Source: Certhia americana | Lineage: Eukaryota; Chordata; Aves; Passeriformes; Certhiidae | Direction of reading: 5' to 3' | Assembly: GCA_018697195.1 (NCBI GenBank) | Contig: CM031858.1 | Coordinates: 127,729,133 to 127,793,132, forward strand | Length of the DNA: 64,000 nucleotides | Shown: in pieces, positions 1-13,701 of the stretch | How positions within the stretch are numbered: the first letter of the stretch is position 1 | Layout of the letters: every line of letters begins with the position of its first letter | Made by a program: the position numbers and the translations under genes | Notes under the pieces: model-generated | What the model was told of the DNA's origin: nothing | The model's database searches: none | What the model saw: only the letters and a program-made list of their open reading frames with translations

Positions 1-161
1 AGCATGAAATGGGGTTTTGAAATAATTCAGTGATATATATCTCTTATGTTTGTTGTTAGTTGTCCCCTATTTTCTGTGTTAGTTCTTAGATTCTATTCCT
101 GTACATGAGTGCTAATTTTTTATTTGTGGTTTCAACTAAATCCCACATAATGTGAATACAG

Positions 162-480
162 TCATAGAATCACTGAATGTGTCAAGCTGAAAAGGACCCA
201 TAAGAATCACTGAGTGCAATCCCCTGCTCCGTGCAGGACTATGTAAAACTGAACCATATTAAAGCATTGTCCAGGCACTCCTTAAACTGCCACTGCTGCT
301 GTGACCACTTCCTTGGGGAGACCATTCCAGGATCACCTCCTCAGTGAAGATGCATTTCCTAATGTCCAATTTGAACTCCTTCAGGCACAATTCTTTCAAT
401 TTCCTTGTGGTCACCAGCAACTGAGAGATCAGCAGCTCTGCCTCTGTGATGAGGTACAGACTGAATTCAGCCACTCTTTG
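162..480 (-). repeat. CR1 LINE 3' fragment
   Basis: The + strand opens with TCATAGAATCACTGAATG, the complement of the avian CR1 3' tail. It continues through CR1 3'-end landmarks: a loss-of-consensus 'gtccaggcactccttaaact', 'gtgaccacttccttggggag', and 'tttcctaatgtccaatttgaac'. The element therefore lies on the minus strand and is 5'-truncated. Right boundary is approximate because similarity fades near 455-480. Open frames here are remnants of the element, not host genes. Confidence 0.85.
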
Positions 481-3400
481 TAAGTTTGGCCTTCTCACCC
501 CTCAATGTTTGAGTACAAGGGTTTGCTCTTCAGTCTGGCACAAACTGGCCCTTTCCACAAGCAAAACAGGGAGTATAGTATAATATTGGCCAAATTGATT
601 CTATATCCATATTATTGGTGCTTGAAAGAGCAATCAGATATGCTCACCTTTATTTTCCTTTAATATGGATTCCAGTAAGAGACTTCTTAACTTCATCCTT
701 CAGTAATTATTTTTTCTTTTGTTTCTTTTGTTTCTTATTTTTTTTTTCTTTTCTAATCACCTGTGTCTTTTTCCACTAGAGACTGCTTAAAATAGATTTT
801 TTCCTTTCTGAAGTGGATGTGCCAGATATTTCTCTGTTATAAGACAGGGAAATGTAGAATATAAATTTGCAGTTAAGACTCTACATTGGAGAAATTGTAG
901 TAGAAAAAGGTAGTGAATTTGGTGCATAACTTCAAATGAGAGGGGAAACCCCTCTTCTTCTGAATCTTTCCTTCTTACTATTGAGTGTCAAAGTTATGCT
1001 TGATGCTTACACACAGTGGAAGAACTCTAGCACAGGATGCTGTAAAAACCCCAGAATATCCTAAAACTCAAGACTGAAGAATTTAGAATTAAATCTCTAC
1101 TGCAAATCAAGGAAGGAAAAAAATTCTATCTGGAAATTGAGTCAAACACGTGCATGTTGACTTAGTTTTCAGGAAATCCTTCACTGTTTGCTTGTTCAAT
1201 AATCAGATTGTAACTAAAACTGTGTGATCCATTGTAAATGGCTGAGTGAAATAACTGTAAGAGTGGCCTGTTCTGGAGAAAGAAAGACCTGGGTTGACAG
1301 CAGCTGTAAGCCTGGATTTTCAGGGACAATAAAGTCTAAGCAGATGGAATGTATGAAAATTAATTTCCATGGGCTTCAGGAACTCCAGACACTGAGGGCT
1401 ACAGAGCCTGGATCATCTTGCAGTGCTAGTTTCCTGTGGGCTATAGGGTTTGATGTGTCAGAGGAAGTTGCAGCTATGAACAGAACGTGCTGATCTGTGA
1501 TGTGTTGCTGTCGCCCAACACAGGTCTGATCCTGCTTTGTAGCAGCTGTCAGGAGCTTGCACAGCCAGGATATCCCTCATAGTCTGGCTCTCCTAATTCA
1601 GTGAATGAGCAGTCATTCCTCCACGCCTGCCCTTCTGAATGATATCACAAGGACCAAACAATATGCCCATGGCAATGAGGATTTATGAGAGGAAGAGAAA
1701 ACCAGATTCCAGCCAAAGACTGAAACTGCTGCATTTTCCATACTTTTCACTAATCCAGCTTCTCTAATGCCATACAAGAAAAAGCATTGGAAGCAATCAA
1801 TATTGCCTATGAACAGTCTTGTAATGCCAGATATTATAAAGTTGGTAGGGTATATTATATAATTTGAATTAATTTTCTGTATCTATTAAATAGATAAACT
1901 AGTAACCTGAGCATGCTCAGCACCTTTCTCTGACTTGGTGGTAACTGGAAAAAGTTGAGTCCTATTAAACTCTCTTGATATTCAGAGAAGTGTACCAGAA
2001 ATACTCTGGAGCTTGCACTGATGCCCAGACTGGCTGTTCATTGTTTGACACAGTATGGTATGGGCCAAAACTCAGTCGGACACAAATAAAACATGTTAAC
2101 ACAAAGACAGTCAGATTTAAGACCCCAGGAATGTTCCTTGTAAGTGTACACATTATGGCTTGTTTGCCTGATATCAGCCAGGGAAGTACTATGGGAAATA
2201 TGGACATATGAACTAGATGTTACTGCATCCATAAGTAATTGCACAAAATATTGGCAGTGACTTACAGCTCTTTTAAAATCTAAGCAATACCCCTTTCTGT
2301 TGATAAACTATTGAACCCAACATGAAACCGGAGGGGGAAAAGGAAAAGATGAGAAAATAGGGTAATAAATGTGTGTATATAACACAGCATTAATATGAAA
2401 ATAGTTGATCATTAAGAAAATTTCCACTGCGATTTCTTATGTCTCCATCTCTTGAAAATGTCATGGAACCAAATTCCTCAAAATGGGGAATATCACCTCT
2501 GGAACTGCCTTGTGGTAAATCTGGAGATAAGAGTTGGTATTGCTTCTAAATGTTTCTTCCATCTGTTGTTACTCTGCAGTAGTTATTTTCTGTAGTAACT
2601 AAGGAGTGACCTCAGTACAATTCACCATAAATGTGAACTCTCCTTCAGTTGGCTCTTCTCCCTCATTTCTAGTAAGATTGTCAGCATTAGTTATTTGTTC
2701 TTTTCAAATAAAGAGGCTGAGTGCAGTAGGAAGCCATTCATCAGCATGCTGATTGTCAGTTCAGACTCCTGTAATTCAATTTCTTCATGTGCTTCTTCTC
2801 TCTGTGGCTGGTCTGTGGCAAACAAGACAGCTTGCTCCCATACTCCAGTCTGACCATGGCTGAGCAGAGGAAGACTGTTGTAGCAGTTACTTTGTGTTCA
2901 TCTTGTCAGAATGAGCCACAGATGAAAATAAAATTTGGGTTGACAATTCCACGGTGCAGATTGCCCCCTGAACCAGCAGTACTGAGTTACTGCTCTTTTA
3001 AAAGAGCTTGCTTTTTAGCTACTGGTCAGCTTTGAAACCTAAGGAAAACCACAGGCATTCCAGACTGCAAACAGATCACAGAGGGAGAGATGACAGCACT
3101 GAAGTTTAAATGCATTGACTGTTTAAGACTAATACAGATTGAATCTAAGAATAACAAGGTCAAAAATCTCAGTTGCATGCTCTTGCTAATTTGTCAATAT
3201 AATCTAACATGAGACTAAACTCGCTCAACCATACCACTGAGCTGTGCAAGCATTAACTTGTTGTGGTAGTTATTTTCTTTCTCTGCCAATAAATTCTGCT
3301 TTGTGAATGTTAACTGCTGTTTTATTGTTATGCATCAATATTTTGTGTAATTGTGTTATTTAATATATTGTGATAATTATGCTAAGAGCAGTATGACTAT

Positions 3401-3510
3401 TAGTATTTTGTTGCTGCTTCTTAGGTTTAATATTGTTTGTGTGGCCCAAAGTAGCTGTTTTCCAGCTCTCCTAGTAAAAGATATTCCCTCTCCTCACAAG
3501 CCTTTCTTCT
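481..3510. other. No gene recognised; AT-rich single-copy DNA
   Basis: No frame has recognisable protein similarity and no repeat family was identified. T-rich low complexity lies at about 706-760. Positions 1220-1640 are slightly richer in G+C but show no motif I can name. Confidence 0.5.
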
Positions 3511-3835
3511 ATCACAGAAGAATCCTTTAAATTTGAAGGGACCTCTTAAGATCATCTTGTCCAATAGGTCTGCTTGAGCAGCTTGCCCAGGACCCTCTCC
3601 AGTCAGGTTCTGTCTCCACAGAGGGAGTCTTCACATCCTCTCTGTGCTGATATTTTACACCATCACTGTGAAAGAACCCCTGCTTGCTTGTGTTCAGTGG
3701 AATGTAGTGCCTTTTGTGTGCTTTCTTTTTTCATTTGTCTCCATCATCTTTTCTTCTGTCAATTGGCACTAATGAAAGAGCCTGGCTCTCCCTTCATCAC
3801 TCCCTTCCAACAAGTATTTATTATATACAAGGGTA
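3511..3835 (-). repeat. CR1 LINE 3' fragment, diverged
   Basis: Starts at ATCACAGAAGAATC, a worn CR1 3' tail, then follows CR1 order on the complement: 'gggacctcttaagatcatcttgtcc', 'gcttgcccaggaccctctcc', 'ggcactaatgaaagagcctggctc', and 'aagtatttatta'. Divergence is high, so this is an old copy. Element lies on the minus strand. Confidence 0.75.
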
Positions 3836-6800
3836 GGTTCCCCCCCAGATAGGTTTCCCCCCAAGCTTTTTCTTTCCCAGACTGAATTTTATCTATATAG
3901 ATAAAGAAGTAATTAAGAAGGTCTGAAAGTGAAATAAAATACACTTTTCCCAACTGAAATTAAACTTTATCTGGAGGGATTTGTACAATAATAGGTAGGA
4001 ATTTTTTGGTTTTATAGCACCTGCTGTATTTTTTTGCTCCTTTTTTATCTTTTGTTTATTTTCTTTTCTTTCTGAGACTTCCTTACATTTTTTTCTTTTA
4101 ATTTGAATTATTGTTATTTATTGCATCAGTTATGTCAATGTTACATTTTGTCTCTAAACTAAAGAACTATTTTCCTGGGGTTCTTTGTTTTGTTTTGTTT
4201 GTTGGATTTTTTTTCAAATCTTCATCAATACTTTCTTTCCCCCCTATAGAAAATATCCATATTCAGTGAGTTTTATGAACATCACCTTTTAGACGGAAGA
4301 CCTGATGTTCTTTCTGTAGATGTTCAATAATGTGGCTACTGTTGGGAATAGTCCTGGTAAAGTATAAATAAAAGGTTATTTGTGGTAGTTTTATTTCTAA
4401 ATGCTAATAGCATGGCATCAGCTCATAAATCATTAGTGATGAGCTCCTAATTATGTGCCAGCATCACAGTGGGATCCAACCTAGTACCAGAAATTTACAT
4501 ATTCATGAATACACCCATATTCATGCATGAAAAAATGAAAAATCTACCAGAAATCAAATAGTCTTAGTTTTCTCCTAAATGTTATTTGGGTGAATTGCCT
4601 CCTCTCTAAACATGCTTCTTCCAGCTATTTGCCTATGATATATATTCAAATTTCACAAAGTTTTTTTTGGAGTTCAGTTTTAGACTGTACATAGTTTTAA
4701 CTTGTCCAAAAGAATGTGTGTAGTCTGCAACGTTACAGGTAATGAATACCTTCTCTAATTAGTGTCCACTCCATTTCTACTTGCTGACATGAAATTTGAG
4801 TTTAAAATATAGCTGGCATATGTTTAGTCTAGAACTAATGGTCTATTATCTAAATTTTCTGTGATGTAAGTTGAAATTAATGTTTTTTTAAAAATCTACT
4901 CTTTCTTCAGTGGATATTTACAGTTGTCTGGAAATGGGAAAGTTTGTTTTGGATAGTGTAGATACTTCAACAGATCAGCTATTAAGGGATGACTTGTACC
5001 TGCAAGTGGTAAGAACTGGAGGAAAGAAGATGGGCTTTATTGGTTGTGTTTTTACATAAACTCACCTTACAGGCCCTAGAAAACATCAGCTTTATTGATG
5101 TGAAAACAATCAGCCTTCTCCAGCCCTGAAAGAAACTAGTGTGAGAGTTTCTTTTCAGGCACAATTATATTCTCCAGAATAAAACTTGATGTAAACATTA
5201 AAACAAACACTTTTTTTTAATGTTTGTTGCAGACTCTCAGCCCTGGAGACTTGGAGGGTCTTTTCTTTTGTGCCCCTTTAGAAGCGATACTCTCTTATTT
5301 ATCCAGCTCATTCTTCGGATCGAATGTGGCAGCTCACCTGTAGATCTCTTTCAAATGAGTCACTTCCTACATGTGTAGCAATTTTCACCTTTTCCATTGA
5401 AAACCTTAATTGTAAAAGAAGTGCTGACACCTGACTCCCTGTTTCCTAAAGGTTTTTCTCTGTGCAGGCTGCAGTCTCTGCTTGGGACTTGTTGGCTTTG
5501 CTGCAATTCAGAGACCAATTATAGGAATTTTTAATTGAAAATATCTATGACCAGTTGTGTGTATTTTCAGAGAAGCTATTATTCAAGAATCCCTAAGCAG
5601 TTTTTGCAATTAAGAATTACTAAGATTCATATCAAACCTGCACAGTATGTAATGAAAATAAGAGAATCAGTATGTCTAACACTGAGCAATCTCTATTTTA
5701 GAAAGTAATGTCTTTTAAATATGACTTGTCAAGAAATTCAGAACGCCTATTCTCTTCCCACCTGCTCCCCACCCAGTCTCACAAACTGTATACCTATGTT
5801 CCTCTCATACATATCAGAATGGCATAGAGTCCTTGCTGCCCCACTGGCCAGATGCTGTTGGTCAAAGACTGGAGAGGCTCCTCCTGATGGCACATTTTTC
5901 CATGTCAGCTGAATCCCTTTCTTGTTATTCAACAGACTCTCTAGCACAAGATTCAATATTGGGCCACGTGACGGGACTGCCGAGGCATGAAATGAAAGTT
6001 CAATATCAAAGGGAAATTGCACAAGGAATTTGTTGAGTCACGCTTACCCAAAGTATGGCGGGATGAAAATTGCCAAGTTGTTCTGCAACAGCGGTTTGCA
6101 TAGTCCAAAAATCTGTCTTTGACAGAGAAAAGTGTTGGGTGCTGTCATATCATGTGCTATAAATTAAGTAGTTATATGGTAACGAATAAAAAATCGGATT
6201 AAATGGAAAGTCTTTTCAGCTCTTAATTTTGAAATACACTTCTTTGCTCTCACCTTCCTTGGACTACTACAGCAGTCTAATAGGACCTTCTCCTCTTCCC
6301 TTTGTCTCTTCTAGTTTGTGTTTAAAATTGCAGACAAATCCCTGCCCATCATCTCAGCTAAGTATTTTCCCTGCATGCAGAGTCCACAGTGGTGTGTCAC
6401 TGTGTGGGCCTGTCCTTTGGTCATGGACAGCTCTGGTTCCATCTGGAGGAGGTTGAAGCATGGTCTGAAATCAGCGATGTTTCAGTAGTGGTTCATGATC
6501 TTCATCAGAACAAAACAAGAAAAATTATCTGGTAAGGAAATGTGAGGTTTTTTTCATTACCCATGGCCCTAGAATGTTCTCATTTTACTCAAATCTACCA
6601 TTCTTTTTTTTTTTTTTTTTGATAAAAATCCTAGCATGTATATTGAAGTGAAAAATAAATAAAAATTATTAGATTAATTTTTACTACATAGTCCTATTGT
6701 ATAGATACTATTGCATAAATTAATATATTGAAACCATACAGTCCCATAAATGAATAAATTGTAAAATATTCTTAAGGTCATCTTTATTAAATTAAAACAC

Positions 6801-8280
6801 TTGACAGAGAGCAACTAATATAGTAATATACTCTCCAGATTACATAACCAAGTAGCCTTCTAGTGCAAGTGCAAGCAATCTATTTTCCTGTTTATATGAT
6901 GCTGTCAGTGGAACACAGCAGATGTTGAACTAAAACCATGTGAGGCAGCATGGTAATGTGCCAGGCTTACTTAAGGTTTTGCCCTACTGATGCTCATTTT
7001 TGCTTATATAATTTAGAAGATTTTTATAAACTACTTTTACAAAATCCAATTTTATTGGAGAAGTTTCTTCTATGTTGAAATAATGTGCAACTTTAGTATC
7101 CAGAAAAACCTATTTTGCAAATAACTATAATAAAGATTTTTTTTTCAGCTGAAGAAAAAAACCCCAAAAAAACAACATTCTTATTCTTCCAACTTATCCA
7201 AATATAGCTTTCTCATGCCTGCATCTATCCCAGTGATATCCCTGTGGCTTTTAATCCTCCATTCTGCTGTGTGTATCACTGGTCTTCTTACACACCAGGG
7301 AAGACTTTTAATGTACAGAAATCTCCAGAAATGGGATGTGGCAGCTCAATACTGCAAGGTCATTTAAAATGTTTTCTCAGCTGACTTCCTATTTTCCTAG
7401 CTCATGACAGGGGAAATTACTTTGCAGGATAACGTTCCTTCTTGGTGGAGAAAGATTAAGAGTCTTGTCATATATCAAATTGGGATTTTTTTAACATAAT
7501 CAGAAGTCCTTGAAGTCAAATAGTGATCACAAAGAACAAGATACCCCGAACTAGGTTAAGAAAAGGGGATAAAACTTGCAAGGCATACTTTTAAGCAATG
7601 AACTTTCTCAATTTCTATAAGAGAACTTGGAAGTTGCTGGTTTCAGATGCCTGACCTTAATGCAGTGCTCATTCTCCCACTGTTTTTTTCTGATTCTTTT
7701 CTGGGGCCTCAGTTATCTAAAACATAGAAGGCAAAGTTTCCCTTGGGAAAATGCACCTCTCCCAGTGGAGTTCAGCCAACTGACAAGAGAAAAAATCTAA
7801 TACGAAAATTTTCTTAATTTATTTAGTTATTTAAAGTTTTGTTAATTTTTAGATGTACATTTTCTAGAAATATGAGACAGTAATATTCTCTTACTTTCTT
7901 AGGTCCTGTCTATAATTTCCTCTTGTAAGAGTATTTTTTTGCCTGAAGGTTCTGCTCCAGTCACAAATCAGCAAATTGTTCAGCATCTATGGAGATACTT
8001 AGTGTCACATAAGATCTCAGAGTTAATAAAATGCCTAGAAAAAATGGGAGATTATTTGAATGACTCCAATAAGCTGTCTTGATTTAATTTTGTTGTTCCT
8101 AGTCTAAATGTGGTGTTGTTGGGATTAATTTTTCAAAGTTAGGAAAAGCAAGAAAGCTTTTTAAACAGTGGAAGATAATTGAACAGTTGTACTTTATTAA
8201 ATCTGAACATTGGCTACATTGATATTAGCATAGTAATAACAAAATAAAATGTCACCCCAGGACATAAACCTAAACTAAAA
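3836..8280. other. No gene recognised; AT-rich single-copy DNA
   Basis: Mostly featureless. A TTTTG-rich run lies near 4184-4204 and a pure T run at about 6604-6620. A patch with several CpGs and an E-box (CCACGTGAC near 5963) lies at 5930-6070. No exon-like frame was recognised. Confidence 0.5.
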
Positions 8281-8375
8281 AGGTTTGACAGGACCTCTGG
8301 AGGTCCTGCTCAAAGCATGCATAAGTTCAAAGTTGGACTGAGCTGCTGTAAGACTTTTCCAGTTATGCTTAAAAT
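8281..8375 (-). repeat. Short CR1 fragment
   Basis: Contains the CR1 3' landmarks 'ggacctctggaggtc' followed by 'ctgctcaaagca' and 'aacttcaaagtt'-like sequence, with a small internal deletion relative to better copies. Too short to place in a subfamily. The palindrome in it (CAGGACCTC/GAGGTCCTG) is explained by the CR1 consensus. Confidence 0.6.
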
Positions 8376-9597
8376 ACTCTGAAGACAGTGATTCCATGTA
8401 GTCTCTGGGTTGTTACATTCCCATATGGAAGAATTATGTACCCACAAGACTCGTATAGACAGTGCTTGTATGGATTCATAATGGTCTGCATCATGTATTT
8501 TGCATGTGGTTTTAGAAGCATGTGCAGTACTTGGTTTAATGACCCTCTCTTGACATTCAGCTCAATTTTTCTACCACGTTTCTATTCTTTTACATTATAA
8601 GATGTACCTGAAACCTATTCTTATACATTGTTTTCCACTAGTAAGATAGACAATAAGTGTTTCATAAAAATCTTCACCCACCCTCCCCAGAAGTTAATGG
8701 CAAAGATCCCATATATTACAGTGATATTAAGGTTCCACTGACGATATATGTAAAATGTGACCTTTCTCAAATAACTGTAAATATGAAAATATCTTTGGCA
8801 ATATAAAAAATGGATATTTTCCTTACCACATTCTTTACCTTTATTGCAATATTTGTACTATTTCTGACACTTCATGTAGGAAATGCCTCAGACACTCTAT
8901 AAATTTAAGGAATGATTCTGGTAAACATCCAGTTGTTGTTGGCTCCCAAAGATGAAACATAGGACATATAGTACTATACAGTGCTATCCCAAAAAAATAA
9001 ATCTTTCTATTTATGCCTTGGATATCTCTTGATTCTGAAGACTTCTTGAAGTCAAGGTATCACAGCTAGAGCATAATTTCAGACAATTTTTCTAAGTCAG
9101 TGACAAAACAGTCTTTCGTGAGTTTTAAGGAAGCTTTTAGTAAAATTTCAAGCACTTGGTTGAAGTTTAAATGAAACATAAATTCGTTAAGGAACATGCA
9201 AAAGAGCTGGAGGGAATGACTGAATATTGCCATAGGTATAAGAAGAAAACAAGAAACATTTTGTGTGGAATTAGAGGAGAGTTGAAAAATTTGGGAGAAA
9301 TCTGATCTAGAAAAGGTTGTTACATTTATATGGAAAAAATGTGATGCAATTTATATGCATTTTTTCCACTAACTCCCCTGTAAAGCAGCTGCTACAGGCC
9401 CTGACCTATTTCTTGCTCAGCTCAGACAGCATCCTTACAAACGATTTCTAGGTACCTTTTAGAAGTCAGTGTTAGGCAAGACTTTCAGAAAATTCAAGCG
9501 TTACTGGCCAATTTAGGGGGATAATATTATGTATAGAGCTGTGTATTATTGGTATGGAAGTTGGAGTAATTGCTTCAGTGCAGACACAGTCTGATTG
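8376..9597. other. No gene recognised; AT-rich DNA
   Basis: I see no repeat family, RNA gene or convincing frame in this stretch. Confidence 0.5.
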
Positions 9598-10065
9598 TCA
9601 TAAAGTCACAGAATCACATAATCATTAAGGTTGAAAAAGACCTCTAAGATCAGCAGGTCCAGCTGTTAACCTGGCCCCTCTGTATTCACCACAAAGCCAG
9701 ATTCCCAGCAGGCATATCCACACATCTTTTGAACAATTCCAGAGATGGTTTCCTCCTTGGGCAATCTGTTCAAGTGCTTGACAACTGTTTCAGTAAAGAA
9801 ATCTTTCCCTATATTCAGTCTAATCCTCCCTCTGTGCTACTTGAGGACATTTCTTCTTGTCCTGTCACTTGTTACCTGGGGAGAAGAGGCTGACGGCCAC
9901 TGGGCTACAACCTTCTTTCAGGCAGTTGTAGAGGGAGATAATGACCTTCTGAGCCTCCTTTTCTCCAGGAAAAATACCCCAATTTCCTCAGCCATTGTTC
10001 ATAAAGCTTGTGCTCCAGACCTTGCATTGCCCTTCTCCGGACACCCTCCAGCATCTCAATAGTTT
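9598..10065 (-). repeat. CR1 LINE 3' fragment
   Basis: Begins with the tail-like CACAGAATCACATAATCATTAAGG and runs through a long collinear CR1 stretch on the complement, including 'gacctctaagatcagcaggtcc', 'tttcctccttgggcaatctgttc', 'tcttgtcctgtcacttgttacctggggagaagaggc', read in short pieces here, and 'ccttctccggacaccctccagcatctcaatag'. This is the best-preserved of the four left-hand copies. Confidence 0.88.
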
Positions 10066-13000
10066 TACTAGCCACAATTAAGTTATTAGAAAAAAAATGT
10101 ATCCTTACAGCACTTTTTCTGACACATCATATCTCTGCTCTCAACTTAAGAGTCAATATAAAATTTCTGATTACTCTTCAGCTTACTTGCTATTTGAACA
10201 TTCTCTACATCCACATTGCGACTTCCAGAGTGGATGTCTGCCTTTGAAAACATAAAGTCTCTGCTTCAGTATGATTGCTAGTTCTTTGCTTTTTAGCACT
10301 GTCAGAGAAGAAACAAAGTCAGATGGAGAACTGTGTTCCTGAGGTACCCACAGGAAACTTCTCAAATGACTTTGCTGCATATGGACTTAGCAAGCTATGT
10401 GCTGGGTATTCCTCTGCTAGAGGAGCAGATATAAAGAAGGGCCAGAGGGAACATGGGATAATGGAATTATTACAGTAGTAACTTTTTTTTTTCTTTTTGT
10501 GACATCCTGAACACCTACCACTACCAGCTAACATGGGAAATTCACACTACATAGCAGGAGAACAGGCTGTTGTTTAGTTTGATAGATGGAGCTGTGAAGA
10601 TTACATTTCTATTTATCAGTTTCCCTGTTCGTAAACATAAAATATTTTTGGTTTATAGGAATAGTTTTAGATCTATGGCTTAGAAATGAAGGGTCTTATG
10701 TCTCACCTTTATTGTACTTAATAGCAAGGGGGGATGCAGAGTTTAATGTGGGTTAGCTCATGACAGCTGGCATTGCTAATAGCCCATCAGTCATCCTGTA
10801 GTGGTTTACTGAAGTTCTAATTGTTTGTAGCTGCAATGCTCATTCATTATATCTCTGCGACTGATGAGGATTACATTCTCTGTCACATGCATTTATCTCC
10901 TCTTATTACATGTAATATTGTCATTTTCATGCATTCCAAAGCACTCAAAATTTAGGCATGATTTTCAGGGGAGTAAGCAGTGCTTGGTGGTTTCTGTTAT
11001 GGTCCAGGACTTAGGGGAGGTCAATTCTCCTAGACAAAGTGTATCTTTTCAGCAAGTTCTCACTTTTGGCTACTCCAAAAAAACCTCACAAAACAGCATG
11101 ACTGGAAAGATTTAATTAATTTACCAACAATGTAAATAATGTCAGGAGCACAGCTTCACATATTTTGTGAAGGTCATGCAGAAAACATTCTAATTGTCCC
11201 TAACTAGAAAGAGGAAGAGATTTCCACTGTCTTCAGTCAGGACATTGATATGTGCAACAATTTCACTTTCAGAAGAAAGAGAAATAAATATTCTTCCACA
11301 AGCTTTCTTGGTCATCAGGATCTCCAGGTCCCCTTTCTATTTTCCAATATTTATGAATATTTCTTTACTGATCAGTAAAGATGTGTGACATTATAAGGAG
11401 AAAAAAAAAAAAAATTTAGAAAACAAAAAAGACTGTGACCAGAGCTCTAGTGCATGAGCAGTAAAAATACTTTATTGGCCTACAAATGGGTTATTGCTTT
11501 CAGTACTCTAAGTCCTAGACACTGGAGGACCTACAGATGAACAAGTTACTGTACCCTAATATACATGAGCTTAGATTCTGCCTTTTCAAGGAAAAAAAAT
11601 GTTGAAAATGTTACTGTGGTTTTGGTGGTGGCTTTTCCGTCTCCAGTAAAGTGGAATCATAATGTATAGATGCAGTATTTGATTACCATTTCATCACTGT
11701 GCCTTGGATGGCAATCACTTAAACTAAAATGTAGTATTAGCTAAAATTTAAAAACACATGGCAACAACTTAGTCTCTTATGATACAGTTATTTTGAAATT
11801 ACTTTCAAAAATGTGCACCCCTGTAGCCTAGCTTTTAATTTGTATATTTTCTTAAGCACATAATGGTATAGACATCTCACTGTAAGACTGGCACCATTCA
11901 TAAGTTGAGGGAATGAAAATTCAGTTTGTTTTTATTAATTCATGCAGGAGCTGCCTATGTCTGGTATGCAAAACCTACATTCACCAGTTTATATTTAAAT
12001 ACTGAAAAAGAAATACATTCCATTTTTATTGCCACAGTTGCTTTAAATTAAAATTGCAAAGAAATACAATGCTAGGTAACACAAAGCTTCTTTCACTTCT
12101 CTTTAACAAAAAAGTTTTATGAACATGCTGATGTATTTTGTAAACATAATAAATTTTATCTAGTCGATCAGTTGGAAAACATAGCCCCAAGGCTTGACTC
12201 TTTTGGTGTCTCTCTGAAATGATAATGCTAATGTTATTTGCTAAAACTGTCATAAAAGTAAGAAGGAAAAGTCTTTTAGTAAGTGCTTGCAACATTTTAA
12301 TACTAATGGCATGGCATTTGCTCAAATGAGAACATTTTGGTAAATGCTTGCAGAGCAAAAGGCACTGCATTTTCTTTACACAAATTAAAGATAGAGCAGT
12401 AAAGGTCATATATAAAACTTTGCCAAATAACTGTCTGCATTGGTTTACAGTTTGTTAAGACAGGCTCTAGTCTGTTTGTGACATGGATAAAGAGTGCTGG
12501 TTTGACTGTCTTTGTGAAAGTGGAGTATCAATGGAGCAAACCATGGAGTGAGAAGCGACAAGATGTACAAAGACAATGACCTGGGCAAACCTTCATGGTC
12601 TAAGATGACAAACAACCCCAAAATTCACCAATGGATATTGCAGGTTGCAGTGTTCATTGATTTTCTATCCTGGGCTTTGCCAGCTGTAATGTCTTAGTCA
12701 GTCTAATGCTGAGGCTCTGAAAAACAGCAGCCTATGTGGGGGATGTTCCCGAGGTTATATTTGAAAAGCTGAAGGAGGGGGAAAAGGCAACAAAAAATTA
12801 TTGTACTTTCTCTTGTTAATGGAAACTACTTCTCTCAGTCATTTGTGATAAGAAAAACATTTTTCTTACTTCTACAATTTGTTCCTATAGTTCATAAAGG
12901 CAAGAGTTGGACCTGAGCTTCACAGTAACTTGGCAACAATCATGAAGTTATCTTCAAGTAAAAGATAAGGTCAGACCTCCATAGAGGTTTCCAAGCTGGT

Positions 13001-13280
13001 TCCTGTCAACATGTCTTCTGTATTAATTGGGTTGAGGCTAGAAATCTCTTTACTACAAATGTTTTAAAAACCTCATTATAAAGACTAGTCTAGATGTACA
13101 GTTATGTTAATTTTTTCTCCATTTATCATCTGTAGGAAATAAACACTTTTTGTCATATGAGTACATATTGAGAAAGGAAATATTTTAGGCATGGTATATA
13201 AAAATGTAAAAGAAAATTAGAAAAAAGATTTTTTTCCAGATTGTTTTGCTAAATCTCTTTTTTTTTTTTTTTTCTTTTTG
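10066..13280. other. No gene recognised; AT-rich DNA
   Basis: Contains a 127-codon open frame on the minus strand (12026-12409) with no domain I recognise and ordinary AT-rich composition, so it is not called. A nearly pure T run (about 13255-13275) abuts the LTR to the right. Confidence 0.5.
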
Positions 13281-13701
13281 TGTTGATGGCTTCTGGAGTC
13301 TGCCCTGGAACAGAGACTAGACAGGGAAAAGGATAAAGTAGGTATTTATTAAAAGGTATCAGTGGGTACTCTTGGGCCATGCAAGAGTCCAGATGGACCA
13401 CACCCAAGATACCCCCAAAACAATCACAAAATGGACCCCTGGGTCACAAGGTCTCACATTTTTATAAGTTCTGGTCCATTAGCATATCTTCATATGGTCC
13501 AACCATATCTGGTCCAACCATATCTTCAGGTTATGAAGCGCCATCCTCCTCATTTTTTCTTCTTACTTCACTGTTGTTTTCGTTCTTGGGCCTGAAAGTT
13601 GTCCTGGGTATCAAACTAAAGAAGGAATTGTTTTGTCTATCTACACTGTGAAGAGAGCTTAGTAGCACTTAATATGAAACCTAAAACTACCCACCAAAAC
13701 A
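13281..13701 (-). mobile_element. Solo LTR of an endogenous retrovirus (421 bp)
   Basis: On the minus strand the segment starts TGTTTTGGTGGG and ends CATCAACA, giving the TG...CA termini of an LTR. In that orientation it has a TATA-like box (TTATAAAAAT, complement of about 13458-13467) and an AATAAA poly(A) signal (complement of 13345-13350) followed by a U5-like tail. There is no internal region on either side, so it is a solo LTR left by recombination. I could not find a matching target duplication: the left flank is TTTTTG and the right GCACAG, so the ends may have eroded or be misplaced by a few bases. A 15-base unit (GGTCCAACCATATCT) is tandemly repeated at 13496-13525. Confidence 0.75.

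Noticed and set aside
5930..6070. CpG and E-box patch as a promoter
   Set aside because: Too small, only a few CpGs, and no exon or TATA context nearby.
8289..8308. Palindrome CAGGACCTC-TG-GAGGTCCTG as a hairpin or operator
   Set aside because: Explained by the CR1 consensus that contains GACCTCTGGAGGTC.
12026..12409. 127-codon minus-strand frame
   Set aside because: No recognised domain, composition like the surrounding AT-rich sequence, and no splice or promoter context.
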